DNA of 13,937 nt from Flavobacteriales bacterium MED-G22 (GTDB taxonomy: Bacteria > Bacteroidota > Bacteroidia > Flavobacteriales > Flavobacteriaceae), in assembly GCA_002457295.1 (NCBI GenBank), contig NTKF01000030.1:1-13937 (forward strand), read 5' to 3'. Below are positions 1 through 6,945 of the stretch, piece by piece. The notes under the pieces were generated by a model. It ran no database searches. It was not told where the DNA came from and worked only from the letters and a program-made list of their open reading frames with translations. The position numbers and the translations under genes were made by a program. Position 1 is the stretch's first letter. The number at the start of each line of letters is the position of its first letter.

Positions 1-1218
1 ATTATGAATGAAGAAAAAGTGTAGATCTGTTTGTTGATTTATTTTTTTGGATACCGTACCGTCATTGTTTAATACAAAACCGCCTATCATTTTAATCGTA
101 TCTCCAGAGTTTCCACCTTCGAAGGTTATGTTGAAGCGTCCTGCATATATTTTACCTAAGTCAATGATATATTTTCCTTTACTTGGTTGAGTTATTGATT
201 TAGGCGTTATGATTTTTTCTTTTACTCTGGTTAAATCTGACCTTAGCCTCTGTGTCCAGGGTGCAACTGGTTGTAATCCAATTTCAGTGGCATAATTCCA
301 ATCACTATCATGATACGAAATCGTATTCCAATTTGGAATCATTTTACAACTATCTATTTTTTCTACATGCCCTATTCCTTCTCCGTTGCGCACAGGTTGG
401 TTTTTATCCCATTGGGTGGCGCGCTTTTGCTTCCAAGAACCATCCGATCCTATTGTAGTTATGTTGTTATCTCCATACTCTACAATAACCTTCATTAGTA
501 AACCGCGCTCTCCTTTTGCTCTCCCTTGTCCACCAAAATACCAATGCGTTAAACAAGCAAATAGATTTTCAGCGTCGCTTTTCAAAAAAGATGTAACATC
601 CCAGGATTGATAATAAGTGTATTGTGGATAGTGATGATTATTGCCTTTAGCAACAAGCTTCCCATTTATATACATTTCGTAGCTATGACTAGCTGAAATA
701 TAGGCAATAGCCCTTTTGATATTCTTATTGGGTAAACCTATTTTTTTACGATAATAGGTATAATCATCTATGTCAATATTTTCTCTCTTAATCCATTTTG
801 CTCCTTCCCAGTCGCTGTTTTTAAATAAACCTGTAGAGAAAGTAGCACTTTTGGAATATGGGCCTATGTTTCCATTTTTATCCCAAGTTCTTATTTTCCA
901 AAAGTATTGCTTTGCTGCACTTAGTTTTGACCCTTTAAAGTAAACATAATTTTGCATGCGGGATTCGACCTTTTCACTATCCCAAATATCGCCAATGTTT
1001 GAGTCTATTTTTAATTTGCTTGAAGCAACAATTATTTGGTATGCACTTTGTATTTCATCATTATTTGCATCAAAAAAATGCCACCCAAAATAGGGCTCAT
1101 TGTCTATTCCAATTGGATTTATTTTATCATAACACCTTAAATTATGAGGAGAATTTGGTGTTGCAGCTCTTAATTGAAAAAGTGTCAACAATGTGAGAAA
1201 TAAGCCTGTGAATTTCAT
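1..1218 (-). CDS. Alpha-L-rhamnosidase, GH78 type (N-terminal part, runs off left edge)
   Basis: An open frame of 406 codons starts at ATG 1218-1216 and reaches base 1 without a stop, so the C-terminus is missing. Residues 1-19 form a Sec signal peptide (MK, hydrophobic core, cleavage probably after RAA), which points to export. Residues 33-130 resemble the fibronectin-like N-terminal region of bacterial rhamnosidases: NPIGID, then AYQIIVAS, IWDSEKVES, YFWKIRTWD and FSTGLF. Residues 135-270 match the lectin-like Bac_rhamnosid_N domain (SDWEGAKWI, YISASHSYEMYINGKLV, SWDVTSFL). From about 349 (IDLGKIYAGRF) the next beta-domain begins. The catalytic (alpha/alpha)6 barrel would lie beyond the window, so activity cannot be judged. 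Family members release terminal L-rhamnose from plant or algal glycans and glycosides. No sugar-utilisation partner (SusC/SusD) is visible nearby. The family call is firm; the substrate is unknown. Confidence 0.85.
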   Translation of the reverse strand, partial: MKFTGLFLTLLTLFQLRAATPNSPHNLRCYDKINPIGIDNEPYFGWHFFDANNDEIQSAYQIIVASSKLKIDSNIGDIWDSEKVESRMQNYVYFKGSKLSAAKQYFWKIRTWDKNGNIGPYSKSATFSTGLFKNSDWEGAKWIKRENIDIDDYTYYRKKIGLPNKNIKRAIAYISASHSYEMYINGKLVAKGNNHHYPQYTYYQSWDVTSFLKSDAENLFACLTHWYFGGQGRAKGERGLLMKVIVEYGDNNITTIGSDGSWKQKRATQWDKNQPVRNGEGIGHVEKIDSCKMIPNWNTISYHDSDWNYATEIGLQPVAPWTQRLRSDLTRVKEKIITPKSITQPSKGKYIIDLGKIYAGRFNITFEGGNSGDTIKMIGGFVLNNDGTVSKKINQQTDLHFFFIHN

Positions 1219-1386
1219 TTAAAGTTTATTATGGCATTTTTTTAAAAGTAATCGAATAGATAAAGATATACAGTTTTTAGGACTGTCTTTTTGCTACTTG
1301 ATGCTCATTTTGAGTGGAACAAAGAGGTTGTGCAATGGCGTGAAAAATCAAAGGTTTCCACTATTCGTTTTGTTGCTAGAGTTTTT

Positions 1387-2007
1387 TTATTTTATCCAAC
1401 CCACTTTTTTTCTCCAATTCTCCATTTCGAGTCTTCTTTTTTCAAAGTCCAAAGGAGGAGATTGATTTTCAATTTTTGCTTGTCTCCTAATAGTTTTTGT
1501 TTGTATTTCAAGAGTATTTAGTCCGATAGCTTTTCTTCTTTGATTTACTTTAGTCAAATCGTCAAAAGGTTGTGGGTTTAACTTTCCGTTTTCATCCCAG
1601 TCAAATTGTGTTCCATAGCGTTGTGGTCTTCCTTCAAATGTTGCTATTCGATCGATTAAATAAGACAAATTCAATGGGTTTGCTTTGTTCTCACTAACCG
1701 CTTTTGCTAACAATGTTTCGCATTTTTTCATGAAGTTTGGTTGTCCGATAGCGTGTTGAATAATTAACCAAGTAGCTTCATGAGCTTTTTCACCAACTTT
1801 GTCTATAGTCGGGTAACCAATTTTGTCAATGATTTCATTTAATAGTTTAGCATTTCTATTGTGTAACTTCTCCATCTCATCATTATAACCTTCTCCAAGT
1901 TCGCCGTTTTTGGCTAGTTTGTTTCTTAGCTTTACGTCTTCGTTGCTTAGGCTAATTATTTGTTTCGCAATGGTTTCATATTTCATTTGCCTTTTGAAAG
2001 AGTACAT
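1387..2007 (-). CDS. DUF6624 family protein, 5' end probably frameshifted
   Basis: The open frame gives at most 206 residues from ATG 2007; a second ATG at 1986 gives 199 residues (MKYETIAKQ...). The body looks like DUF6624: an N-terminal helical part with a charged 'LRNKLAKNG' stretch, HNRNAKLLNEIIDKIGYPT, a helix with ATWLIIQHA, LSYLIDRIATFEGRPQRYGTQF (about residues 114-135), then a C-terminal NPQPFDDLTKVNQRRKAIGL. The function of the family is unknown to me. The first seven codons (MYSFKRQ) overlap, in another frame, a short ORF that encodes a good signal peptide (1983-2042). The exported protein therefore probably once began at 2042, and the frame now breaks near 1986-1995. If so, the present product would be cytoplasmic or not made. 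It lies in the same direction as rseP upstream (208-base gap) and the rhamnosidase downstream (168-base gap), with no sign of an operon. The family call is good; the true start is uncertain. Confidence 0.75.
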   Translation of the reverse strand: MYSFKRQMKYETIAKQIISLSNEDVKLRNKLAKNGELGEGYNDEMEKLHNRNAKLLNEIIDKIGYPTIDKVGEKAHEATWLIIQHAIGQPNFMKKCETLLAKAVSENKANPLNLSYLIDRIATFEGRPQRYGTQFDWDENGKLNPQPFDDLTKVNQRRKAIGLNTLEIQTKTIRRQAKIENQSPPLDFEKRRLEMENWRKKVGWIK

Positions 2008-2042
2008 AAGGTTATTAAAGTTAAATATAATAAGAATCTCAT
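1983..2042 (-). other. Short ORF encoding an orphan signal peptide, overlapping the DUF6624 gene
   Basis: ATG 2042-2040 opens a 19-codon frame, MRFLLYLTLITLCTLSKGK, ending at TGA 1985-1983. This stop overlaps the ATG at 1986 of the DUF6624 frame as ATGA. The peptide has one N-terminal Arg, a hydrophobic core of about 14 residues and small/polar residues at the end, as in a Sec or lipoprotein-like signal (there is a Cys at position 13). One extra A in the AAAA run at 1992-1995 would fuse it in frame to the DUF6624 body as ...CTLSKRQMKYET. The likely explanations are a one-base deletion in the strain, a sequencing error in an A run, or a translationally coupled leader. I favour the first two. 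Confidence 0.5.
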
Positions 2043-2215
2043 TTTACCTAGTCTAATTACCTAAAACATTTCAGCTATACTTAGTACCAGATTAAAAGCA
2101 GCAAACTATCTATTAGGCACTTTTTCAAAATAAAACGCGAGGGCATTGATCTTCTCATTTCGGGTAGAGACACTTACCCTATCTTTTTTGATAAGGAGAA
2201 GAAAAAAGGGTTTCA

Positions 2216-3535
2216 TTATTCAAAAAGAGCACGCATTAGATCATTTCCATTTGCATATAGCACCAGTGCCATCAAAAGGAAAAAGCCTGTCATTTGCGCA
2301 TATTCCATAAACCTATCATTGGGTTTTCTGCCCGTAACCAACTCATAAAGTAAAAACATCACATGGCCACCGTCTAGTGCAGGGATGGGAAGCACATTCA
2401 TAAAAGCGAGAATAATTGAAATCAAGGCGGTGCTAGTCCAAAATCCACGCCAATCCCAAACTGGCGGGAAAAGATTTCCGATTGCCCCAAAGCCCCCTAG
2501 TTGTGAGGCTCCTTTTTTGGTAAAGATGTATTGAAATTGAGATACATAATCATAGAGGGTCCAATAGGTATGGCCAAATCCTTCCACAATACTTTCTGAA
2601 AAACTGAGGGTTCTTGTCTTAAAGGCAATATTTGAATTTTGTAGTAAGACACCAATCTTACCCTCTGCATTTGTTTGAATAGAAACAGTATCTAACCGCC
2701 CTTGTCTTAAAACAATCAAATCAAAAGGATTGTTGCCTTGCGTTTTTAACGCTTTTGTGAAATTGGCAAAATTATTTACCGCTGTTTCGTTCACTCCCAC
2801 AATTTCATCATTTGCCATTAGGCCTGCTTTGGCTGCGGGCCCATTGGGCACAACAGAATTGATTAGCGCTGGACTTGTTGGATAGAGGGGAAACATTTCT
2901 CCACTTTGGAACATTTGATCACCAAAATTTTCAGGAATTGGAACCACCCTAGACCGACCGTCTTCGCCCATAACATCAACTGTATTGACATTGCGCAAAA
3001 GCAAATAGCGATTCACATCCAAAATATTTTCGAGGGGCTTTCCATCTACCGCTAAAATTTCGTCTCCATTTTTAAAACCCAACGCCTCCGCTAACGGGGT
3101 TGGGGCTAATCCATATGGGAGATCGTCATTGCTTAGTGTTGTTTTTCCCCATACAAAAAGCACCATCATGTAGATTAAAAACCCTAGAATAAGGTTAACC
3201 GTCACACCGCCTAACATGATGATCAGTCTTTGCCAAGCGGGTTTGGAGCGAAACTCCCAAGGCTGTGGTGGGGTTTTCATTTGTTCGGTGTCCATGCTTT
3301 CATCAATCATGCCAGAAATTTTGACATACCCTCCAAGAGGAAGCCATCCAATGCCATAGACCGTCTCTCCAACCTTTCTCTTAAACAAGGCAAACTTCAC
3401 ATCAAAAAACAAAAAGAATTTTTCTACTCTTGTTTTAAACAACCGAGCTGGAATAAAGTGTCCCAATTCATGAAGAATTATTAATAAAGACAAACTTAGA
3501 AGGAGCTGAATAGCTTTTATAAAAAATGGACTCAT
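2216..3535 (-). CDS. rseP: RIP metalloprotease RseP (site-2 protease, M50)
   Basis: This 439-residue inner-membrane zinc protease cuts transmembrane segments, classically anti-sigma factors after a first cleavage, and also remnant signal peptides. The zinc site HELGH is at residues 22-26 in the first membrane helix. The third ligand motif is LDG at 387-389 within NVLPIPALDGGH. GYVKISG (about 69-75) is the usual conserved loop after the first helix, and the second helix follows at about 103-130 (RLIIMLGGVTVNLILGFLIY). Two PDZ-like regions lie in the periplasmic part, about 137-215 (FKNGDEILAVDGKPL) and 220-300 (GPAAKAGLMANDEIVGVNE). A last helix is near 412-428. Length and architecture are normal for Bacteroidota. 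It is transcribed divergently from the Sco gene. The common neighbour dxr is not present in the window. All key residues are present. Confidence 0.96.
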   Translation of the reverse strand: MSPFFIKAIQLLLSLSLLIILHELGHFIPARLFKTRVEKFFLFFDVKFALFKRKVGETVYGIGWLPLGGYVKISGMIDESMDTEQMKTPPQPWEFRSKPAWQRLIIMLGGVTVNLILGFLIYMMVLFVWGKTTLSNDDLPYGLAPTPLAEALGFKNGDEILAVDGKPLENILDVNRYLLLRNVNTVDVMGEDGRSRVVPIPENFGDQMFQSGEMFPLYPTSPALINSVVPNGPAAKAGLMANDEIVGVNETAVNNFANFTKALKTQGNNPFDLIVLRQGRLDTVSIQTNAEGKIGVLLQNSNIAFKTRTLSFSESIVEGFGHTYWTLYDYVSQFQYIFTKKGASQLGGFGAIGNLFPPVWDWRGFWTSTALISIILAFMNVLPIPALDGGHVMFLLYELVTGRKPNDRFMEYAQMTGFFLLMALVLYANGNDLMRALFE

Positions 3536-3551
3536 AGCGCTAAAATTCAGT

Positions 3552-3559
3552 CAAAAGTA
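3552..3559 (-). promoter_or_regulatory. Candidate -7 box of the rseP promoter
   Basis: On the minus strand this reads TACTTTTG, an exact match to the Bacteroidota -7 consensus TAnnTTTG. It ends 16 bases before the ATG at 3535. The -33 position at 19-base spacing reads TTTT rather than TTTG, a near match. The leader would be very short. This is an inference from motif and position only. Confidence 0.5.
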
Positions 3560-3642
3560 GCACATTCAAAGGCATAAAAAAAATTGATTTCTACCGCCCA
3601 ACAAATTAGGTCCCTTTTATGAACTATAATTGACCAAATCAT

Positions 3643-3650
3643 TACTTTTG
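3643..3650 (+). promoter_or_regulatory. Candidate -7 box of the Sco gene promoter
   Basis: TACTTTTG is an exact match to TAnnTTTG and ends 13 bases before ATG 3664. I see no good TTTG at 19-21 bases upstream; a TTG at 3630-3632 is too close to be a normal -33 element. The A/G-rich AAAGGAAGA that follows, just before the start, may help ribosome binding. It faces the rseP promoter across a 128-base divergent spacer. Confidence 0.45.
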
Positions 3651-3663
3651 TAAAGGAAGACCG

Positions 3664-4338
3664 ATGATGCATTTTTTTAAAAAATATAGACTGTTTTTGC
3701 TTTCACTGGGAGGGGTTTCTGTCATCACTCTGTTTCTTTTTTACCGAGCTCTAAAACCAGAAAAACGGTTGCCCATCTATCAACCAGCAATGGTCAATTT
3801 CGAATTAGTAGATAGCACCCTACAACACAAAAAAAAATACCACCACATTGCAAATTTCACGTTGACCAATCAAAATGGAAAAACAATCTCCCAAGAAGAC
3901 TATAAGGAGAAAATATACGTGGCCGATTTTTTCTTTACGACCTGCCCCACCATTTGTCCTGTGATGACCAAAAATATGGTAGCCCTACAAAACTCGTTTC
4001 TCAATGACCCTCAAGTTATGCTTTTATCTCACAGTGTGACCCCTGACATCGACACTGTGGCTCAACTAAAAAAATATGCCCTTGAAAAAGGTGTAAAAGA
4101 TCAAAAATGGAATTTGGTTACTGGAGATAAAAAAGAAATTTATCAATTAGCTAGAAAATCCTATTTGGCAGTGAAAGAAAATGGAGATGGGGGGCCTTTT
4201 GACATGATTCATACAGAAAATTTTGTTTTGGTAGATCCAGACAAACGCATTAGAGGCTTTTATGACGGCACCAACTTAGAAGAAATTGCCCAACTGCTTG
4301 AAGACATTGACGTTCTTAAAAAAGAATATCCCTACTAA
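3664..4338 (+). CDS. SCO1/SenC family copper chaperone / thiol reductase
   Basis: This 224-residue protein has one N-terminal membrane anchor (about residues 9-28) and a thioredoxin-fold domain facing the periplasm. The copper and redox motif CPTIC gives C94 and C98 (FTTCPTICPVM). The third ligand of the family is H183 in IHTENFVLVDP. TLTNQNGKTISQEDYKEKIYVADFFF and LSHSVTPDIDT are typical Sco blocks. Family members deliver copper to, or reduce the CuA site of, cytochrome c oxidase subunit II. All three metal-binding residues are present. Two adjacent ATG codons (3664 and 3667) could both serve as the start. The gene stands apart from any cox gene, between rseP and feoA, 73 bases upstream of feoA, which has its own promoter candidate. 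The family call is certain; the exact target is inferred. Confidence 0.92.
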   Translation: MMHFFKKYRLFLLSLGGVSVITLFLFYRALKPEKRLPIYQPAMVNFELVDSTLQHKKKYHHIANFTLTNQNGKTISQEDYKEKIYVADFFFTTCPTICPVMTKNMVALQNSFLNDPQVMLLSHSVTPDIDTVAQLKKYALEKGVKDQKWNLVTGDKKEIYQLARKSYLAVKENGDGGPFDMIHTENFVLVDPDKRIRGFYDGTNLEEIAQLLEDIDVLKKEYPY

Positions 4339-4356
4339 TATTTTCTAAAAACTTTT

Positions 4357-4389
4357 TTTGTATTGACGTTCTGCTTTTGATTACTTTTG
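4357..4389 (+). promoter_or_regulatory. Candidate promoter of the feoAB cluster
   Basis: TTTG at 4357-4360 and TACTTTTG at 4382-4389 are separated by 21 bases, close to the TTTG-N19-TAnnTTTG pattern of Bacteroidota. The -7 box ends 22 bases before the feoA ATG at 4412. I looked for a Fur-type palindrome around 4390-4412 and found none that stands out, so iron control is not shown by the sequence. Confidence 0.5.
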
Positions 4390-4411
4390 GTCTTTAAAAT
4401 GATTCTAAATA

Positions 4412-4636
4412 ATGGTGTCACTGGATATGTTATCAAAAGGCCAATCGGGGTTTATAGACCATTTCGACACTGACGAACTGCCCCTAAAATTAATTGAAAT
4501 GGGTTGTTTGCCAGGAAGCACCATTTCACTTATTCAAAAAGCTCCATTTAATGACCCACTTTACATAAAAATTGATGATTCTTTTTTAGCCATTCGGAAA
4601 GAAACTGCAAAACACATTTTTGTGCAACTGAAATGA
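4412..4636 (+). CDS. feoA: Ferrous iron transport protein A (FeoA)
   Basis: This 74-residue protein is of the small cytoplasmic SH3-like FeoA family, which associates with FeoB and is needed for efficient Fe(II) import. Visible family features are the N-terminal LSKGQSGFIDHFD, then LPLKLIEMGCLPGSTISLIQKAPFNDPLYIKI and a C-terminal FLAIRKETAKHIFV. The length is normal for the family. The stop at 4634-4636 is four bases before the feoB start, so the two are surely co-transcribed and probably translationally linked. A separate promoter candidate lies in the 73-base gap after the Sco gene. Confidence 0.94.
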   Translation: MVSLDMLSKGQSGFIDHFDTDELPLKLIEMGCLPGSTISLIQKAPFNDPLYIKIDDSFLAIRKETAKHIFVQLK

Positions 4637-4640
4637 TCAT

Positions 4641-6731
4641 ATGGTGAAAACCCTCAATGTTGCGCTATTAGGAAATCCCAATACGGGTAAGACATCAGTG
4701 TTTAATCTACTCACTGGACTCAATCAAAAAGTAGGAAATTATCCAGGGATAACGGTGGAAAAGAAAGAAGGCAGATGCCGTCTAGATCGAAACACAAAAG
4801 CACACATACTTGATCTTCCAGGCACCTATAGTCTAAATGCCTCTTCAATGGATGAAAGTGTAGTGATTGAGTTATTGTTAAATAAAAATGATAAAGACTT
4901 TCCAGATGTGGCCGTTGTGATCACCGACGTGGAAAATTTAAAACGTAATTTATTGTTGTTTACCCAAGTCAAAGATCTAGAAATTCCAACTCTTTTGGTG
5001 ATCAATATGTCAGATCAAATGAGACGAAAAGGAATTGCCATTGATGTCTCCAAAATGGAAGCCCTTTTAGACACAAAGGTTGTGCTCACTAGCATGAGAG
5101 AAAGCAAAGGGATAGAAGCACTGAAACAGCAGCTAGTAGACTATAGGAAACTCTCTGTTAAACCTTGCCTAAACGTAGCCAATATAGATACTGCTTATTT
5201 TGAGAGTTTGCAAAAAACCTTTCCCCAACAGTCCCTTTACAAACTTTGGCTAGTCATCACCCAAGATGTAAATTTTTCAAAATTAGACCGCCAAAAAGTG
5301 TCAGATGCAGCAGCATTTAAAACACAACCTGAAAAGGAGCTAAAAAAAATGCAGCAAAAAGAAACGATCAAAAGATATCAATTCATAAATACGGTTCTAA
5401 AAGAAACCTACAAGATGAACCTAGAATTGGCCACCGATTTCAGAAGTCGTTTGGATCGAATTCTAATTCATAAATTTTGGGGTTATTTGATTTTCTTTGC
5501 TATTTTACTCACCATTTTTCAAGCTATTTTTGATTGGAGCAGCATTCCAATGGATCTTATTGATTCTTTTTTTGTTGACCTAAGTGAGCAACTAAAAAAC
5601 ACATTACCCCCTGGTTTATTCACAGCCTTGCTAACCGAAGGAATACTTCCCGGTCTAGGAGGCATTGTCATTTTTATTCCTCAAATTGCTTTTTTGTTTT
5701 TATTTATTTCTCTTCTCGAAGAGTCTGGCTACATGAGCCGAGTAGTCTTTTTGATGGATCGAGGCTTACGGCGTTTTGGTTTGAGTGGAAAAAGTATTAT
5801 ACCGCTAATATCGGGCACAGCCTGTGCCATACCCGCTGTTATGGCTACACGAAATATTGAAAATTGGAAACAACGGCTCATCACCATTTTAGTGACCCCT
5901 TTCACCACTTGTTCGGCTCGTCTTCCTGTCTATTCAATTTTGATCGCTTTAGTAATTCCGCAAGGTTATTTTTTGGGAATGAATTACCAAGGACTTACAC
6001 TCATGGCTCTCTATTTATTGGGTTTTGGTATGGCGTTGTTGGCTTCTTTGGTCTTGAGCAAAATACTTGACATTAAATCAAAAAGTTATTTTGTTATAGA
6101 AATGCCCAACTATAAATTGCCATTGTTCAAAAATGTTACCCTCACTGTTTGGGAAAAAACCCGCACTTTTGTTGCTGAGGCAGGGAAAATTATTATGGCA
6201 ATCTCCATTTTACTTTGGATTCTTGCCTCTTATGGCCCTGGAGAATCTTTCAAAAATGCAGATATAATTATTGCTGAGCATTATCCTGCACTCAGCGGAG
6301 AAGCCAAAACACAAAAAATAAGTGCCTATAAACTCGAACATTCATACATTGGCCGTTTAGGAAAATTCATCGAACCTGCCATTACCCCTCTGGGTTATGA
6401 TTGGAAAATAGGCATCGCATTGATTGCTTCCTTCGCGGCACGAGAAGTTTTCGTGGGGACTTTGGCCACCATATATAATGTAGAAAATGATACTGATGAA
6501 ACCATTAAAAATAGAATGGCACAAGAAACCAATGCCGTTGGCGCACCACTATTTAACCTAGCCTCTGGAATTTCTCTCATGCTCTTTTACGCTTTTGCCA
6601 TGCAATGTATGAGTACACTTGCCATTGTGAAAAAAGAAACCAACAGTTGGAAATGGCCCACACTGCAGCTTTTTTTCATGACCATTTTGGCGTATCTTTC
6701 GGCATTGACAAGTTTTCAAATTCTCAACTAA
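4641..6731 (+). CDS. feoB: Ferrous iron transporter FeoB
   Basis: This 696-residue protein imports Fe(II) across the inner membrane. The cytoplasmic G domain has G1 GNPNTGKT at 11-18, the switch T38 in GITVE, G3 DLPG at 58-61, G4 NMSD at 122-125 and a G5-like TSM at 150-152. A helical regulatory linker follows (about 170-275). The membrane core starts near residue 280 and carries the conserved SGTACAIPAVMATRNI and TPFTTCSARLPVYSIL segments, whose cysteines are typical of the family. A late FAAREVFVGTLATIY block is also typical. It is slightly shorter than the E. coli protein, which is usual in Bacteroidota. Its TAA stop at 6729-6731 directly touches the ATG of the next small gene. Nothing appears broken. 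Confidence 0.97.
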   Translation: MVKTLNVALLGNPNTGKTSVFNLLTGLNQKVGNYPGITVEKKEGRCRLDRNTKAHILDLPGTYSLNASSMDESVVIELLLNKNDKDFPDVAVVITDVENLKRNLLLFTQVKDLEIPTLLVINMSDQMRRKGIAIDVSKMEALLDTKVVLTSMRESKGIEALKQQLVDYRKLSVKPCLNVANIDTAYFESLQKTFPQQSLYKLWLVITQDVNFSKLDRQKVSDAAAFKTQPEKELKKMQQKETIKRYQFINTVLKETYKMNLELATDFRSRLDRILIHKFWGYLIFFAILLTIFQAIFDWSSIPMDLIDSFFVDLSEQLKNTLPPGLFTALLTEGILPGLGGIVIFIPQIAFLFLFISLLEESGYMSRVVFLMDRGLRRFGLSGKSIIPLISGTACAIPAVMATRNIENWKQRLITILVTPFTTCSARLPVYSILIALVIPQGYFLGMNYQGLTLMALYLLGFGMALLASLVLSKILDIKSKSYFVIEMPNYKLPLFKNVTLTVWEKTRTFVAEAGKIIMAISILLWILASYGPGESFKNADIIIAEHYPALSGEAKTQKISAYKLEHSYIGRLGKFIEPAITPLGYDWKIGIALIASFAAREVFVGTLATIYNVENDTDETIKNRMAQETNAVGAPLFNLASGISLMLFYAFAMQCMSTLAIVKKETNSWKWPTLQLFFMTILAYLSALTSFQILN

Positions 6732-6863
6732 ATGGATATACCTGTTCAAACAATATTGGTTTTTTTGGCTGGTATACTAGCATTAGGCTATTTGTCTAAA
6801 AAATTTGTGTTTACAACAAACAAGAAGAATAAAGACTGCTCTACTGACTGTAATTGTCATTAG
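6732..6863 (+). CDS. FeoB-associated Cys-rich small membrane protein
   Basis: A 43-codon gene starts at the base after the feoB stop (TAA then ATG) and ends with TAG at 6861-6863. Residues 4-21 form a single membrane helix (PVQTILVFLAGILALGYL). A Lys-rich stretch (KK...NKKNK) follows, then the tail CSTDCNCH with three cysteines and a terminal histidine. Size, topology, position and Cys tail fit the FeoB-associated Cys-rich membrane protein family, which often ends feo operons in place of FeoC. The tail could bind iron or another thiophilic metal; that is inference. No later gene is close enough to be clearly in the same operon, as the MFS gene is 82 bases on and has its own weak promoter candidate. 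Confidence 0.85.
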   Translation: MDIPVQTILVFLAGILALGYLSKKFVFTTNKKNKDCSTDCNCH

Positions 6864-6889
6864 TTTCCCCCGTTTTTTTAATCCCTTTT

Positions 6890-6919
6890 TTTGAATTGAA
6901 AAAAAAAGAGTTATCTTCC
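6890..6919 (+). promoter_or_regulatory. Weak candidate promoter of the MFS gene
   Basis: TTTG at 6890-6893 lies 18 bases upstream of TATCTTCC at 6912-6919, which has the TA and TT of the TAnnTTTG consensus but ends in CC. It sits 26 bases before ATG 6946. There is no visible terminator after the feo cluster, so read-through is the alternative source of expression. Confidence 0.25.
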
Positions 6920-6945
6920 AATCACTAAACAAAACGAATTTAAAC

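Noticed and set aside
1270..1286. Small inverted repeat ACAGT-N7-ACTGT upstream of the rhamnosidase gene
   Set aside because: Only five base pairs. The T-rich tail lies on the plus strand, where no gene ends, and no matching second copy was seen, so neither terminator nor operator can be supported.
1291..1521. Plus-strand ORF between the rhamnosidase and DUF6624 genes
   Set aside because: Most of it overlaps the DUF6624 gene antisense. Its sequence shows no recognisable domain and the non-overlapping part is only about 95 bases.
1985..1997. Programmed ribosomal frameshift joining the signal peptide to DUF6624
   Set aside because: No X_XXY_YYZ heptamer and no clear stimulatory structure were seen. 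A simple one-base indel explains the arrangement better.
2176..2211. Imperfect hairpin (ACCCT ... AGGGT with A/T runs) just after the rseP stop
   Set aside because: The outer stem is five pairs, then a bulge and an A/T stretch, with no T run on the rseP strand. Too weak to call a terminator.
4390..4412. Possible Fur box before feoA
   Set aside because: Compared with the classic 19-base Fur palindrome, only about half the positions match and no dyad is visible.
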